Assembly: GCF_000615765.1 (NCBI RefSeq)
Contig: NZ_BAMI01000007.1
Coordinates: 1 to 56,882, forward strand
Source of the DNA: Ligilactobacillus equi DSM 15833 = JCM 10991
Lineage (GTDB): Bacteria; Bacillota; Bacilli; Lactobacillales; Lactobacillaceae
Direction: 5' to 3'
Length of the DNA stretch: 56,882 nt
Position numbers and translations under genes: made by a program. A model generated the notes under the pieces. The model saw only the letters and a program-made list of their open reading frames with translations. It was not told the DNA's origin and searched no databases. Positions within the stretch are counted from its first letter, which is position 1; the number at the start of each line of letters is the position of its first letter. Of the stretch, positions 44,743 through 53,349 are shown in pieces.

Positions 44743-45681
44743 TTAACTATCCATCACAATGTTGCCTGCATTATTTTTCGCATTAAACAAAGTTTTATCA
44801 GTTTTAATAAATAACTCATGGACTGTTTGCTTCGCATCAACCTCTGCAACTCCAATGCTAACTGTTACTCGTGTTTCTTCTGCGATTCTCATCCGAATAA
44901 GTTCGGCTAGCTTTTTCGTCTGGTCATAACTAATTCCTTCGAATAAAATGAAAAACTCGTCACCACTATAACGAAATGGCTCAGCTTTATTGTCGATACT
45001 ATCTCGAATAATGTCGGTAACTTGCTTTAGCATGCGATCACCACCGAGCCGACCAAAATGATTATTATATATTTCAAACATATCGATGTCAATTAACATC
45101 GCTGTAGTGTAAGTTCCTACCCCACTAGGACCATCTACCAAAGATGACAAAGTCTTACGGTTATAGAAACCTGTAATATAATCTGTATTACTTGACTGAA
45201 TTAAAATTAAGTGGTCCTCAATTATTTTAGCCATTTTTAGCATCATTTCTCTAACTTCTGGCTTAAAGACTTTTTCACGATCATCTAGAAGACAAAGTGT
45301 CCCATATAATTCCCCATCAGGATTATGAATCGGGCATCCAAGATAAGTAATGAGTCCCTTCTTAGCCCCGATAGAGTGTTTCCAAATGTCATCTTTATCT
45401 GCATTCGTAATTTCAAAAAAGTCATCCTCTGAAATAACTCGTTCACAATAGATTTGGCAATCTTTCAACACACCAAGACCACTAACATTGTAATACTCAA
45501 GACCGGCTTCATTTACAATCATATTTTCAAGTTCACCATTATATAGGCGGTTAATTAGCGCAACTTTCACATCTAGCAAACTTGCTAATAATTCTACAAT
45601 TGATTGCCATTGTTCTTGAACCTCATCATTAATTGGAAGGAGTTGATTCATGTTTTTCGGTATGCTTTTCACATTCATCAT
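44743..45681 (-). CDS. GAF-GGDEF protein (SGDEF)
   Basis: A 312-residue soluble protein: GAF domain (about 20-155; CQIYCERVI, LGCPIHNPDGELYGTLCLLD) then GGDEF domain (about 160-310) with IDIDMFEIYNNHFG, GGDRMLKQV and the active loop SGDEF at 239-243, a variant of the first Gly. Whether it makes c-di-GMP is open. No EAL or HD-GYP phosphodiesterase is in the window. It pairs by location with the membrane AGDEF protein at 41354. Confidence 0.88.
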   Translation of the reverse strand: MMNVKSIPKNMNQLLPINDEVQEQWQSIVELLASLLDVKVALINRLYNGELENMIVNEAGLEYYNVSGLGVLKDCQIYCERVISEDDFFEITNADKDDIWKHSIGAKKGLITYLGCPIHNPDGELYGTLCLLDDREKVFKPEVREMMLKMAKIIEDHLILIQSSNTDYITGFYNRKTLSSLVDGPSGVGTYTTAMLIDIDMFEIYNNHFGRLGGDRMLKQVTDIIRDSIDNKAEPFRYSGDEFFILFEGISYDQTKKLAELIRMRIAEETRVTVSIGVAEVDAKQTVHELFIKTDKTLFNAKNNAGNIVMDS

Positions 45682-45809
45682 ATGCTTCCCCCGTTGTTAT
45701 ATTTTAGATAAATCACATATTATTCGGCCTTCATTATCTCATTTATTTTTTGAATGTGCAAGTCAATCTTTAAGGTAGATAGTCAAAACTTTTTGTGGGT
45801 AATTCACTT
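45682..45809. other. Spacer without recognised feature
   Basis: Upstream region of the GAF-GGDEF gene. GGGGGAAGC just before its ATG is the ribosome site; no gene or repeat is seen. Confidence 0.4.
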
Positions 45810-46160
45810 TTATTGGTGATATGACGGCATTTGTAAGTTTTTGTATTTTTTCCCAACGTTAACTATTGCCCTGTTCAATCTAGAATTTGACGTTAAAACC
45901 CTAGTTTGAGGGTTTTCGTAGTACTTATCATTCTTCGTGTGTTTCTTTAGCTTTTGCTTACGGATTTCGAAAATATCTATTTTGTTGTATACAACATCCG
46001 GACCTCAGCTAATGTATTGACTCCTTCGACGCTCCACGCTATAGGGCGTGAACTGAATTTTTCTGATAAATAGAGATTTATGTGCCCTTCAATAGAATCT
46101 CATATAGCTTTATTGTATCCCTCGAGATAATGATTTTTTGTAAATTTAGTTAAAAAAATT
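45810..46160 (-). pseudogene. ISLre2/UPF0236-type transposase C-terminal remnant
   Basis: Minus-strand pieces in two frames: YLEGYNKA, then after TGA DSIEGHINLYLSEKFSSRPIAWS and EGVNTLAEVRMLYT, then, one frame over, DIFEIRKQKLKKH to the natural-looking end MPSYHQ. The block EGH...LS.RFSSRP..WS..G is that of ISLre2-family transposases. The N-terminal two thirds and the element ends are gone. Confidence 0.65.
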
Positions 46161-46293
46161 TATCCATAGAACTTTTGTCAGTCTTTAAAGTATTACATGG
46201 AGTTTTGCAAAATATCGTCCTAGACTTTTTCACCTAATTGCTTTTTTTATTTTAATTTAAGTTAAAGTAACTTTTACTTGATAAGTATTAAAA

Positions 46294-46372
46294 CAAAAAC
46301 CCTAAAAATTCCGTTCTAAAAACATTGACTTCTTAAGGTTTTTAATATTGTTATTCTTGTATTTCTAAAAAA
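46294..46372. repeat. Dispersed terminator-like repeat, second copy
   Basis: Resembles 34018-34100 over about 75 bases, sharing AATTCCGTT, TTCTTAAGGTTTTT and ATTTCTA in the same order. Its stem is weaker (AAAAACCCTAA with TTAAGGTTTTT). It lies past the end of the ABC permease gene. Confidence 0.6.
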
Positions 46373-46399
46373 CTAGTTATTTCCCAGCCTCATCTTCCC

Positions 46400-47617
46400 T
46401 TACTTGATGGTTAAAGCCTTCTTGAAACTTCGCCACAAGCTAATGTCGTCATTTTGTAAAATTAAACCAAAATAAATTTTCGCAATGTAATTAGCAAGTA
46501 AGAAGATTGTCATAAGTAATAAACTCAATGATATTAGTACCTGCCCTCCACCTACACTGCCATCAATCAAACGTAATGGCATAAAAAAAGAAGATAAGAA
46601 AGGAACATAGGACAATACTCGTACGATAATATTTTCTGGATAAGCAGCCAGCGCCATCACTCCAAAAAAGCCTCCCATAATCAGATACATCAATGGTTGC
46701 ACAGCCTTATTCGAATCTTCAACACGTACAACCAAGGCACCACAAAAAGCAGATAATATTGTATACAGTACCACTCCTAAAACTACATAGAGGAGACTAA
46801 CTGATAATAAATTTTGAATAACATCAGTAATTAGACTTTGATTAGTCTTTAACCAGTTAAACTTTTCGCCAAGCTTTGGCAAAAAACTATACAAAATTCC
46901 GCCACCCAGTAAATAAATTGAAACCTGAGTAAAAATCACCCCGAAAAGTCCCAAAATTTTGCCATAAAAATAAGTTTTGGCTGGAATACTGGAAAAAATA
47001 ACTTCCATAATTTTGGTCCCTTTTTCAGCCGCAATCTCTTGGGCAGTGGTTGCACTATAATTTAGCAAGATAAAGTACATTAAAATAATTAAAATCATTA
47101 CTGATAATAATTTAACTGTTTCTTTATTATTATACTCAGAGTCTATTTTTTCATTAAAAACAGGGACTTGCTGTAACTGTTTTTGTTCTTCTACAGTTAA
47201 ACCAACTCGAGCATAATTAAGCGCTAACTGCCTTTGATTTAACACCGTAGTTAACTTTTGCTTAAGTTCTGTATCTAGTGTCTTTACACCCTGATAAGTT
47301 GCCACTAAGCGTTGATCCGCTTGATTATCGATTACCACGTAGCCAGCAATTTTTTGTGCAGTAAGGGCTTGATCTGCCTTAGCAACTTTTGTATAAGCCA
47401 GAGTTAATTGTTTATCTTTCTTTAAACTTTGCCTCAACTCTCTATCATTAGTAATCACCGCAATTCTTTGATTTGTAGCCTCTTGATGACCGATAAAATA
47501 GCCAATTCCTAAGGAAATTCCAAAAAAGATAAAGGGACTCAATAATAGCAAAACAAAGGCCCAAGATTTAACTTGACGTACATAAGTTTCTCGGGCCACA
47601 ATCATTAATTTTTTCAC
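46400..47617 (-). CDS. ABC-2 type permease (NatB-like)
   Basis: A 405-residue membrane protein: one N-terminal helix, a long extracytoplasmic domain (about 40-165), then five or six helices. This is the layout of NatB/YhaP-type exporters (ABC2_membrane_3). The start overlaps the ATPase stop by four bases (ATGA), so translation is coupled. Export substrate unknown; NatAB relatives move sodium or antibiotics and lipids. Confidence 0.9.
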   Translation of the reverse strand: MKKLMIVARETYVRQVKSWAFVLLLLSPFIFFGISLGIGYFIGHQEATNQRIAVITNDRELRQSLKKDKQLTLAYTKVAKADQALTAQKIAGYVVIDNQADQRLVATYQGVKTLDTELKQKLTTVLNQRQLALNYARVGLTVEEQKQLQQVPVFNEKIDSEYNNKETVKLLSVMILIILMYFILLNYSATTAQEIAAEKGTKIMEVIFSSIPAKTYFYGKILGLFGVIFTQVSIYLLGGGILYSFLPKLGEKFNWLKTNQSLITDVIQNLLSVSLLYVVLGVVLYTILSAFCGALVVRVEDSNKAVQPLMYLIMGGFFGVMALAAYPENIIVRVLSYVPFLSSFFMPLRLIDGSVGGGQVLISLSLLLMTIFLLANYIAKIYFGLILQNDDISLWRSFKKALTIK

Positions 47618-48507
47618 ATTTCCACCCCAGCTTTCAACTTAAAAATTTCATCAAGTGTCGGAGGTTGCTGATCAAAGGTACGGATGGGACCTTGTGCAGC
47701 CAAAATTTGAAAAATGTTTTGCCCCTGGCTCGGGTCACTTAATTCTAAACGATAAGCCCCACTTTTTTCTAAATTTACCTCTGCCACTCCGGGTAATTTG
47801 GCTAACTCTGCAGCAGTTAGACTGGCACGTACAAAAAGACGACTAAGTCCAAAGCTCTCTCTAACTGACTGAATCGGTCCATCTAATACCACCTGTCCCT
47901 GATTAATCATAACTACATCATCACAAAGTTCTTCGACATTATTCATAGAGTGATCAGAAAAAATAATCGTTGCCCCACGTGCTTGTTCCGATAAAATTAC
48001 TTGTTTTAGAATTTCCGTATTGACCGGATCTAAACCACTAAATGGTTCATCTAAAATAATAAAATCCGGTTGATGCAATAAGGTTGCAATTAGTTGAATC
48101 TTTTGCTGATTCCCCTTAGAAAGGCTCTTGATTTTATCATCAATTTTACCCACTACTTGAAGACGTTCCATCCAAAGTGGGAGTTGCTTTTGAACCTGAG
48201 ATGTAGAAATTCCTTTAAGGTTAGCTAAATAACGAACCTGATCAAAAACAGTTAATTTAGGCATCAAGCTCCGTTCTTCAGGTAAATAGCCAATTTTTTC
48301 ATAGCTTTCTTTACTAATTTTTTCTCCATTTAAACGAATCTGACCTTGGTAATCCAAAAAGTTTAAGGCACAGTGGAACGTCGTAGTCTTTCCAGAACCA
48401 TTTTTACCAATCAAACCCATGATACTCCCGCTTGCAACTTGAAAAGTTACCTCTTTTAAAACTTGTTGTTTACCAAAATATTTATTTAAGTTTTTCACTT
48501 CCAACAT
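47614..48507 (-). CDS. ABC transporter ATPase (NatA-like)
   Basis: A 297-residue ATP-binding subunit: Walker A GKNGSGKTT (about 34-42), signature LSKGNQQK (about 128-135), Walker B FIILDEP with the catalytic Glu, D-loop SGLDP and switch His in SDHSM. A C-terminal extension of about 80 residues (DUF4162 type) follows. GGGGGG precedes the ATG. It is the first gene of the exporter operon, under a palindromic operator. Confidence 0.94.
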   Translation of the reverse strand: MLEVKNLNKYFGKQQVLKEVTFQVASGSIMGLIGKNGSGKTTTFHCALNFLDYQGQIRLNGEKISKESYEKIGYLPEERSLMPKLTVFDQVRYLANLKGISTSQVQKQLPLWMERLQVVGKIDDKIKSLSKGNQQKIQLIATLLHQPDFIILDEPFSGLDPVNTEILKQVILSEQARGATIIFSDHSMNNVEELCDDVVMINQGQVVLDGPIQSVRESFGLSRLFVRASLTAAELAKLPGVAEVNLEKSGAYRLELSDPSQGQNIFQILAAQGPIRTFDQQPPTLDEIFKLKAGVEM

Positions 48508-48532
48508 GGGTAATCATCCCCCCTTCACTTTA

Positions 48533-48562
48533 AGTTTAGTTGAACTAAAGAACTACTGTCAA
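48533..48562 (-). promoter_or_regulatory. ABC operon promoter with 15-bp palindromic operator
   Basis: Minus strand TTGACA (48562-48557), 18 bases, TAAACT (48538-48533). A perfect palindrome TTTAGTT-C-AACTAAA (48535-48549) covers the -10 and part of the spacer, where a bound repressor would block RNA polymerase. No regulator gene adjoins. Confidence 0.7.
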
Positions 48563-48703
48563 CGTAAAAAATACTTCCGTTTAACTTAAAAGTATTTGTA
48601 CTTAATCAACAATAACATATGATTTAATATTTCCCAGATAGCTACTTCTCTTGGTCAGCTCGATTAATTCCATCAATTAGATTATCAATAAAAATTTTTG
48701 ACC

Positions 48704-48757
48704 TAAAAAGGCGAGCTTTCCCGTGATGATAAACCATCGCGACAAAAGCCCGCACGA
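48704..48757 (-). terminator. Terminator of nrnA
   Basis: Minus strand: a long imperfect hairpin with GCGGGCTTTT at one side and AAAGCTCGC at the other, an inner CGCGATG/CATCACG helix, then CTTTTT. It starts 13 bases past the nrnA stop. Confidence 0.85.
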
Positions 48758-48769
48758 TAAAAACAAAAA

Positions 48770-49753
48770 CTATTTAACCGTCTTTAGCCTGGTAATCAAT
48801 TCCATTAGCTTCGCTTCTTCACCTGCTTTAAAACGAACCCCTGAAGCATATGGATGCCCACCACCTGCATATTCTTGAGCTAAGACGTTAATCACCGTGC
48901 TTTGAGAACGGAGACGTAATCGCCAACCTAAATCCTCATTTTGAACACACATAACCCATTTTTCTACACCTTCAACACTCCCCAAAAGGTTTACAAAATT
49001 GGCAATCACACTCGCTGACCAACCCTTGGCTTTGAGTTGTGCTTGATTAATTATTATCCAAGCTGTATCACCTTCAACTCGGAGATGTTCGTAAATATAC
49101 CCTTTCATCCGACTTTCTTCTAAACTAGCTACTGATAATTGGTGGTTGATGTTCACCAAAATCTGAGCCTCAAACCCTGTCATCATTTGAGCTAAAACAG
49201 CCATGGTGGTATGGGAAAAAGCATAAGCCAAACGTCCAGTGTCCCCCATAATTCCCTTGTAAAGTAAGGTAATAACTTCCGAACTCACTTGGTCACCTTG
49301 TACCTGGAACAAATCTGCAATAATTTCCGAGGAACTGGAAGCGCTAGTCACGATTAATTCTTCCGTTTCAGCCGGATACCCGGCATCCGTCGTCTTAGGA
49401 TGGTGGTCAAGTTTGATAATCCGATTAGCTTGGATAAACATCTCGTCGGCTGACATACTATCAGCTAGATTACCACGGTCCATCCGCGCCACATTGGCAG
49501 TATCAACCACAATAAGCAAACTATCCGTAAAATCTTGTGGGGTCAAGGTATCCATTTCACCAAAGTCTGCTAACTCATCAGGACGCAAACCGCCCACCTT
49601 TAAATTTAAATTTCTGGCTTGTGTCCTTTCACGAATAATTTGCGCTAAACCTAATTGAGCACCTAAAGCATCAAAGTCAGGACGTTCGTGTCGCAATATC
49701 ACTATTTTCTCAGCACTCAAAATTTCTTGGCATAACTGCATTTTTAATTCCAT
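48770..49753 (-). CDS. nrnA: DHH phosphoesterase, NrnA type
   Basis: A 327-residue bifunctional oligoribonuclease / pAp phosphatase. RHERPDFDALG (about 21-31), VVDTANVARMD, LDHHP (the DHH block) and GGGHPYASG near the C-terminus (DHHA1) are in order. Family members finish RNA decay and can also split linear dinucleotides from cyclic-di-nucleotide breakdown. GAAGGTGAG precedes the ATG. Confidence 0.92.
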   Translation of the reverse strand: MELKMQLCQEILSAEKIVILRHERPDFDALGAQLGLAQIIRERTQARNLNLKVGGLRPDELADFGEMDTLTPQDFTDSLLIVVDTANVARMDRGNLADSMSADEMFIQANRIIKLDHHPKTTDAGYPAETEELIVTSASSSSEIIADLFQVQGDQVSSEVITLLYKGIMGDTGRLAYAFSHTTMAVLAQMMTGFEAQILVNINHQLSVASLEESRMKGYIYEHLRVEGDTAWIIINQAQLKAKGWSASVIANFVNLLGSVEGVEKWVMCVQNEDLGWRLRLRSQSTVINVLAQEYAGGGHPYASGVRFKAGEEAKLMELITRLKTVK

Positions 49754-49888
49754 GATTATTTCTCACCTTCAAATTTTTCTTCTGCTTTAGTATAGCATTT
49801 TTTGTATTTAAGATAAAAATTAATTTTTAAAGCGAAAATTTTTATCAACCATTCATCAGTTTTCAGTCTAAACTTTCTAAATTTCCCA

Positions 49889-49926
49889 AAAGAAAAAGGC
49901 ACTCTCTTGTGTAAAGAGCACCTTCT
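49889..49926 (-). terminator. Terminator of the methyltransferase gene
   Basis: Minus strand AAGGTGCTCT and AGAGTGCCTT pair with G-T pairs, followed by TTTTTC. Confidence 0.75.
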
Positions 49927-49929
49927 AGG

Positions 49930-51069
49930 CTAATTACGGATTCGCTTGCCCCAGTATTGAAAATAGTCTGTTCGTAAGGAGCCATTGTATAATTTTCGTT
50001 TCTTACTAGCTTTTTTCCCGTAATATTTTTCAAACTCAAGATCAGAGGTCAAAATATATTCACTCCAGCTTTCATGCGGTAAGAAAACTTGTCCCATCTG
50101 CTTATAAAGTTGGCGTACAGATTCCTGATCACTTAATCTTTCCCCATATGGTGGGTTGGCTACTACAACTCCATTAATTTTATCCGTCTTAAAGTCTTTT
50201 ACTGCTTGCTGCTTAAATGTGATACTATCTTCTAAATTCGCCGCCCGAGCATTTTCCTTAGCAATTTCAATCATCGAGCCATCAATATCGTAACCTGTAA
50301 TATCTAATTCAACGTCAAAATTAGCTTGCGCCTTGGCCTCATTTTTAATTTGCTTAACTAAAGTAGGAGTTACAAAGCTCCAATTTTCAAACGCAAAGGA
50401 ACGCATCAAACCAGGGGCAATATTGTACCCAATCATAGCTGCTTCAATTGGTAAGGTTCCCGAACCACATACAGGATCTACAAAAGGCTTTTCAGGGTAC
50501 CAATGGGCTAGCAAAATTAAAGCTGCAGCCATATTTTCTTTCATCGGCGCGCCCCCCTTGGCAACCCGGTAACCCCGTTTAAAAAGCGAAGATCCAGTCG
50601 TATCTAAGGTTAACATAACCTTATCTTTATTGATCGCCACTTCAATAGGATAAAGTGCTCCCGTTTCAGGTAAACGGGTTCGGCGATGGTATGCTTCACT
50701 TAATTGGTTAACAATTGCTTTTTTAGTAATAGCTTGTACAGAAGGAACATTGTGTAGAGCTGATTTCTGTGATTTACCGGAAACAGGGAAAGCTGCATCC
50801 ATTGGTAGTAATTCATCCCAGGCTACAGCTTTAGTTCCTTGAAATAATTCTTCAAAAGTTCGTGCTTCGAATTCAGCCAACACAATCTTTACGCGATCAG
50901 CAGTCCGTAACCAAAGATTGGTTTTTATGATGTCAGTTACATCTCCTTCAAAGCGCACCCGACTATTTTCTACTTGAACCTTTTCATAACCTAAGTGGCG
51001 TAATTCATTTCCAACAATAGCTTCAATCCCAGCTGCAGCAGTAGCAATTAATTTAAATTTTTTGGTCAT
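49930..51069 (-). CDS. THUMP-domain 23S rRNA methyltransferase (RlmL/YpsC-like)
   Basis: A 379-residue RNA methyltransferase: N-terminal THUMP domain (about 1-160), then an AdoMet-dependent fold with DPVCGSGTLPIEAA and the catalytic NPPYGERL typical of N2-guanine methyltransferases. YpsC of Bacillus is the close relative and is also near gpsB and ypsA. Start at ATG 51069 with GGAAGG eight bases upstream, not the longer frame. Confidence 0.92.
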   Translation of the reverse strand: MTKKFKLIATAAAGIEAIVGNELRHLGYEKVQVENSRVRFEGDVTDIIKTNLWLRTADRVKIVLAEFEARTFEELFQGTKAVAWDELLPMDAAFPVSGKSQKSALHNVPSVQAITKKAIVNQLSEAYHRRTRLPETGALYPIEVAINKDKVMLTLDTTGSSLFKRGYRVAKGGAPMKENMAAALILLAHWYPEKPFVDPVCGSGTLPIEAAMIGYNIAPGLMRSFAFENWSFVTPTLVKQIKNEAKAQANFDVELDITGYDIDGSMIEIAKENARAANLEDSITFKQQAVKDFKTDKINGVVVANPPYGERLSDQESVRQLYKQMGQVFLPHESWSEYILTSDLEFEKYYGKKASKKRKLYNGSLRTDYFQYWGKRIRN

Positions 51070-51117
51070 AAAATTTTCCTTCCATAAATAAAATAGCATA
51101 AATTTTCATTTGTTCAT

Positions 51118-51149
51118 TAAAAAAGGTCGAGACAAGTCCCGACCCTTTA
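51118..51149 (-). terminator. Terminator of rnpB
   Basis: Minus strand GGTCGGGAC and GTCTCGACC stem, followed by six T. Confidence 0.85.
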
Positions 51150-51535
51150 CCTGCTTTGTAAATCTCTATAAGCCAAGTTCCGTACGTCAACTAGCCCAGG
51201 TCGGCTAATCAACGTGGTAATCATCTATCTCCAAGTATTTCTACTTGCCCCCAAGGTTTGTTCATTTCCGCCTTGAAGCGCCCCTACCAAAGTTTGGGTT
51301 ACCTGCTCGCAGGGTTTACCGCGTTCCACCTGCTTTGTTTCCAAAGCAGCTTCGTCACTGTGGCACTTTTCAGGACTACTCAAGCTTAGCTAAGCCTTAG
51401 CTCTTTTATCCGCCGTCACCAAAATGGTGCCCCACCTTATTTTTTCAGTGAGTACGATCACTACAGACATCGCAGTCTGTGCAAGCCTGGACTTTCCTCA
51501 GCATATAAAAATATGCCGCGATTACCCGAAATTTA
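51150..51535 (-). ncRNA. rnpB: RNase P RNA, bacterial type B
   Basis: Minus strand carries the conserved RNase P elements in order: GAGGAAAGTCCAGGCT near the 5' end, GTGCCACAGTGACGAAG, GGTGGAACGCGGTAAACCC, CGAGCAGGTAACCCAAA, and TTGGCTTATAGA near the 3' end. This is the catalytic RNA that matures tRNA 5' ends. Ends are approximate to about 15 bases. The position between gpsB and the YpsC-like gene is conserved in Bacillota. Confidence 0.95.
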
Positions 51536-51550
51536 CAAAATTATTTACTT

Positions 51551-51892
51551 TTAAAAGCGATTACTCTGACTTTCGTCGTTAAGCTGTGTGCCACCAAAAA
51601 CGTGACGCTCTAAGTTGGACAAACGTTTTAGGATATCCATGTTTGTCGAAGCAGAAGCAGAGCGACTTATTTGATTAGTCCCACCAACTTCTAATTGCTT
51701 GGTTAATTCATCAACCTTAGCCACCAATCGTTCATTTTCAGATTGGAGCCGTTGAAATTCCTTAGTATAGTATTCATAGTCTTGAATAATAATATCTAAA
51801 AATTCATCGACATCAGCCGGATCGTAACCACGAACCTTATTTCTAAAATTTTTGTTAATGATGTCTTTAGGTGTAAGATTAACATTTTCCAC
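51551..51892 (-). CDS. gpsB: cell division protein GpsB
   Basis: A 113-residue DivIVA-like coiled-coil protein that ties cell-wall synthesis to division and binds PBP1-type synthases. The N-terminal lipid/PBP-binding block [28 protein letters not shown] is broken here as [11 protein letters not shown] and [14 protein letters not shown] long coiled coil and a short C-terminal helix ([15 protein letters not shown]) follow. I start at the GTG 51892, seven bases after AGGTG. ponA, a typical partner, is about 1.5 kb away. Confidence 0.94.
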   Translation of the reverse strand: MENVNLTPKDIINKNFRNKVRGYDPADVDEFLDIIIQDYEYYTKEFQRLQSENERLVAKVDELTKQLEVGGTNQISRSASASTNMDILKRLSNLERHVFGGTQLNDESQSNRF

Positions 51893-51987
51893 CGGAATGC
51901 ACCTCATTTCCTACTTAGGAACTTAACTCATAACAATAAAATTATAGCAAATTTAAGTGTTTTTGACTAGTATTTTTTTAATATTTT

Positions 51988-52542
51988 TTAGTAATCATTT
52001 TCTCTTTGTACTTTTTCTTGATAAAGTTCAGCCTCATTTTGTAACTGATCCATATCGATTAAGCTTAAATTTAAATCTTCTCGTTCTTTGAGAACCTGAT
52101 AATCATATTTACTCTTGCCCTCAAATTCGGGATCATAAACTAAGAGCGCTCCATGACAATGGGACAACATGAAATTTTGATAGTTACGCAACTGTTGCGG
52201 ACTTCGGTAAGGATTTTTACTAACCTCGCCAAAAAAATCGACTTGACTTTTAAGCTGAACTAACTTACTTTGGTTAACTTCTTGCCACTGCTGACCAAAA
52301 TTGCTAAAAGCTACCAAAGCCCCAATTTTTAATTGGGGATATTCCGATTTGAGTTCCAAACAGACTTCAATTCCCCATTGTTCAACTCCCAACTGTAAGC
52401 CTGTCAAAACCCACTCTAACCCCCGATCCAATAAGTTGATTAACTCTTTACGTAGTGCCTGCTTAATCACCGTTACTTTAGGATCATTATCTTTAAAAAC
52501 ACCTAATTCATAACTTCGATAGCCACTTAGCCAGATATTCAC
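51988..52542 (-). CDS. ypsA: YpsA family (SLOG-like) protein
   Basis: A 184-residue UPF0398/YpsA protein with a Rossmann-like SLOG fold: WLSGYRSYELGVF at the start, VLTGLQLGVEQWGIEV in the middle, GALLVYDPEFEGKSKYDYQ near the end. In Bacillus, YpsA influences cell division and is linked with GpsB; the adjacent gpsB repeats that synteny. The start is the ATG at 52542 with GAGGGGGG before it. Confidence 0.92.
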   Translation of the reverse strand: MNIWLSGYRSYELGVFKDNDPKVTVIKQALRKELINLLDRGLEWVLTGLQLGVEQWGIEVCLELKSEYPQLKIGALVAFSNFGQQWQEVNQSKLVQLKSQVDFFGEVSKNPYRSPQQLRNYQNFMLSHCHGALLVYDPEFEGKSKYDYQVLKEREDLNLSLIDMDQLQNEAELYQEKVQRENDY

Positions 52543-52662
52543 GGTTATCCCCCCTCTCTTACTTTAATACCTACCTTATATTTTAGACGTTTTTTTAAAT
52601 TAAACAAGACGCTTTTATATTTGCCAACATTTGGTATAATGGAGTTATCAGGGGGGATTTTT

Positions 52663-53286
52663 ATGGTTATTCATTACCCAAATGGAAAAACTTTTCGTCC
52701 ACAAAACATGCCCACACAAAAAATTAAAGCATCGCCTAGTAAAGTAAACTACGGTAATCGTGGGATGACCCTTGAAGAAGAAATTAACGATAGTAATCAG
52801 TATTACCGTGCTACACAAAAAGCCGTTATTCATAAGAAACCAATTCCGTTACAGATTGTCAAAGTTGACTATCCTAAAAGAAGTGCTGCGGTCATCAAAG
52901 AAGCTTACTTCAAGCGTCCTTCGACAACGGACTATAATGGCGTTTACCGGGGATACTACTTAGATTTTGAAGCTAAGGAAACACGAAATTTAGCTTCCTT
53001 TCCTCTAAGTAATTTTCATCCCCATCAAATCGAGCATATGCGTGCTTGCCAAAAGCAAGGTGGCATTTGTTTTACTATTGTGCGTTTTTCAAAAAGTCAG
53101 GAGGTTTTTCTAATGCCAGCTGACCTGCTCTTTACTTATTGGGATCAACAGACTACCGGACGAAAGTCAATTCCCAAAAACGAAATTGCCCAGGTCGGTT
53201 GGAAAATTGATTATCGTATTAAACCACGTCTCCCATACCTCGATTATGTTGACCAACTAATTGAAGTTTCAAAGAGACATCTTTAA
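52663..53286 (+). CDS. recU: Holliday junction resolvase RecU
   Basis: A 207-residue structure-selective nuclease. The catalytic core YYLDFEAKET carries the D-x-E-x-K motif (about 103-112), preceded by TDYNGVYRG and followed by LSNFHPHQIEHM. Start at ATG 52663 after GGGGGG, with TGGTATAAT (extended -10, ending 52642 region) upstream. It is followed by ponA, as in Bacillus, where recU and ponA form one operon. Confidence 0.95.
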   Translation: MVIHYPNGKTFRPQNMPTQKIKASPSKVNYGNRGMTLEEEINDSNQYYRATQKAVIHKKPIPLQIVKVDYPKRSAAVIKEAYFKRPSTTDYNGVYRGYYLDFEAKETRNLASFPLSNFHPHQIEHMRACQKQGGICFTIVRFSKSQEVFLMPADLLFTYWDQQTTGRKSIPKNEIAQVGWKIDYRIKPRLPYLDYVDQLIEVSKRHL

Positions 53287-53349
53287 TAAGGAGGAGAAAG
53301 CTAGCGAAATAAGGGTAATTTGCCTTTGAATTCGTTTAGCAGATTATTT

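Noticed and set aside
48672-48683. A third copy of ATCAATTAGATT, resembling the LysR-associated motif
   Set aside because: It lies in an unrelated, coding-like remnant near the nrnA terminator. The motif is AT-rich, so a chance match is likely; it lowers the weight of the motif elsewhere.
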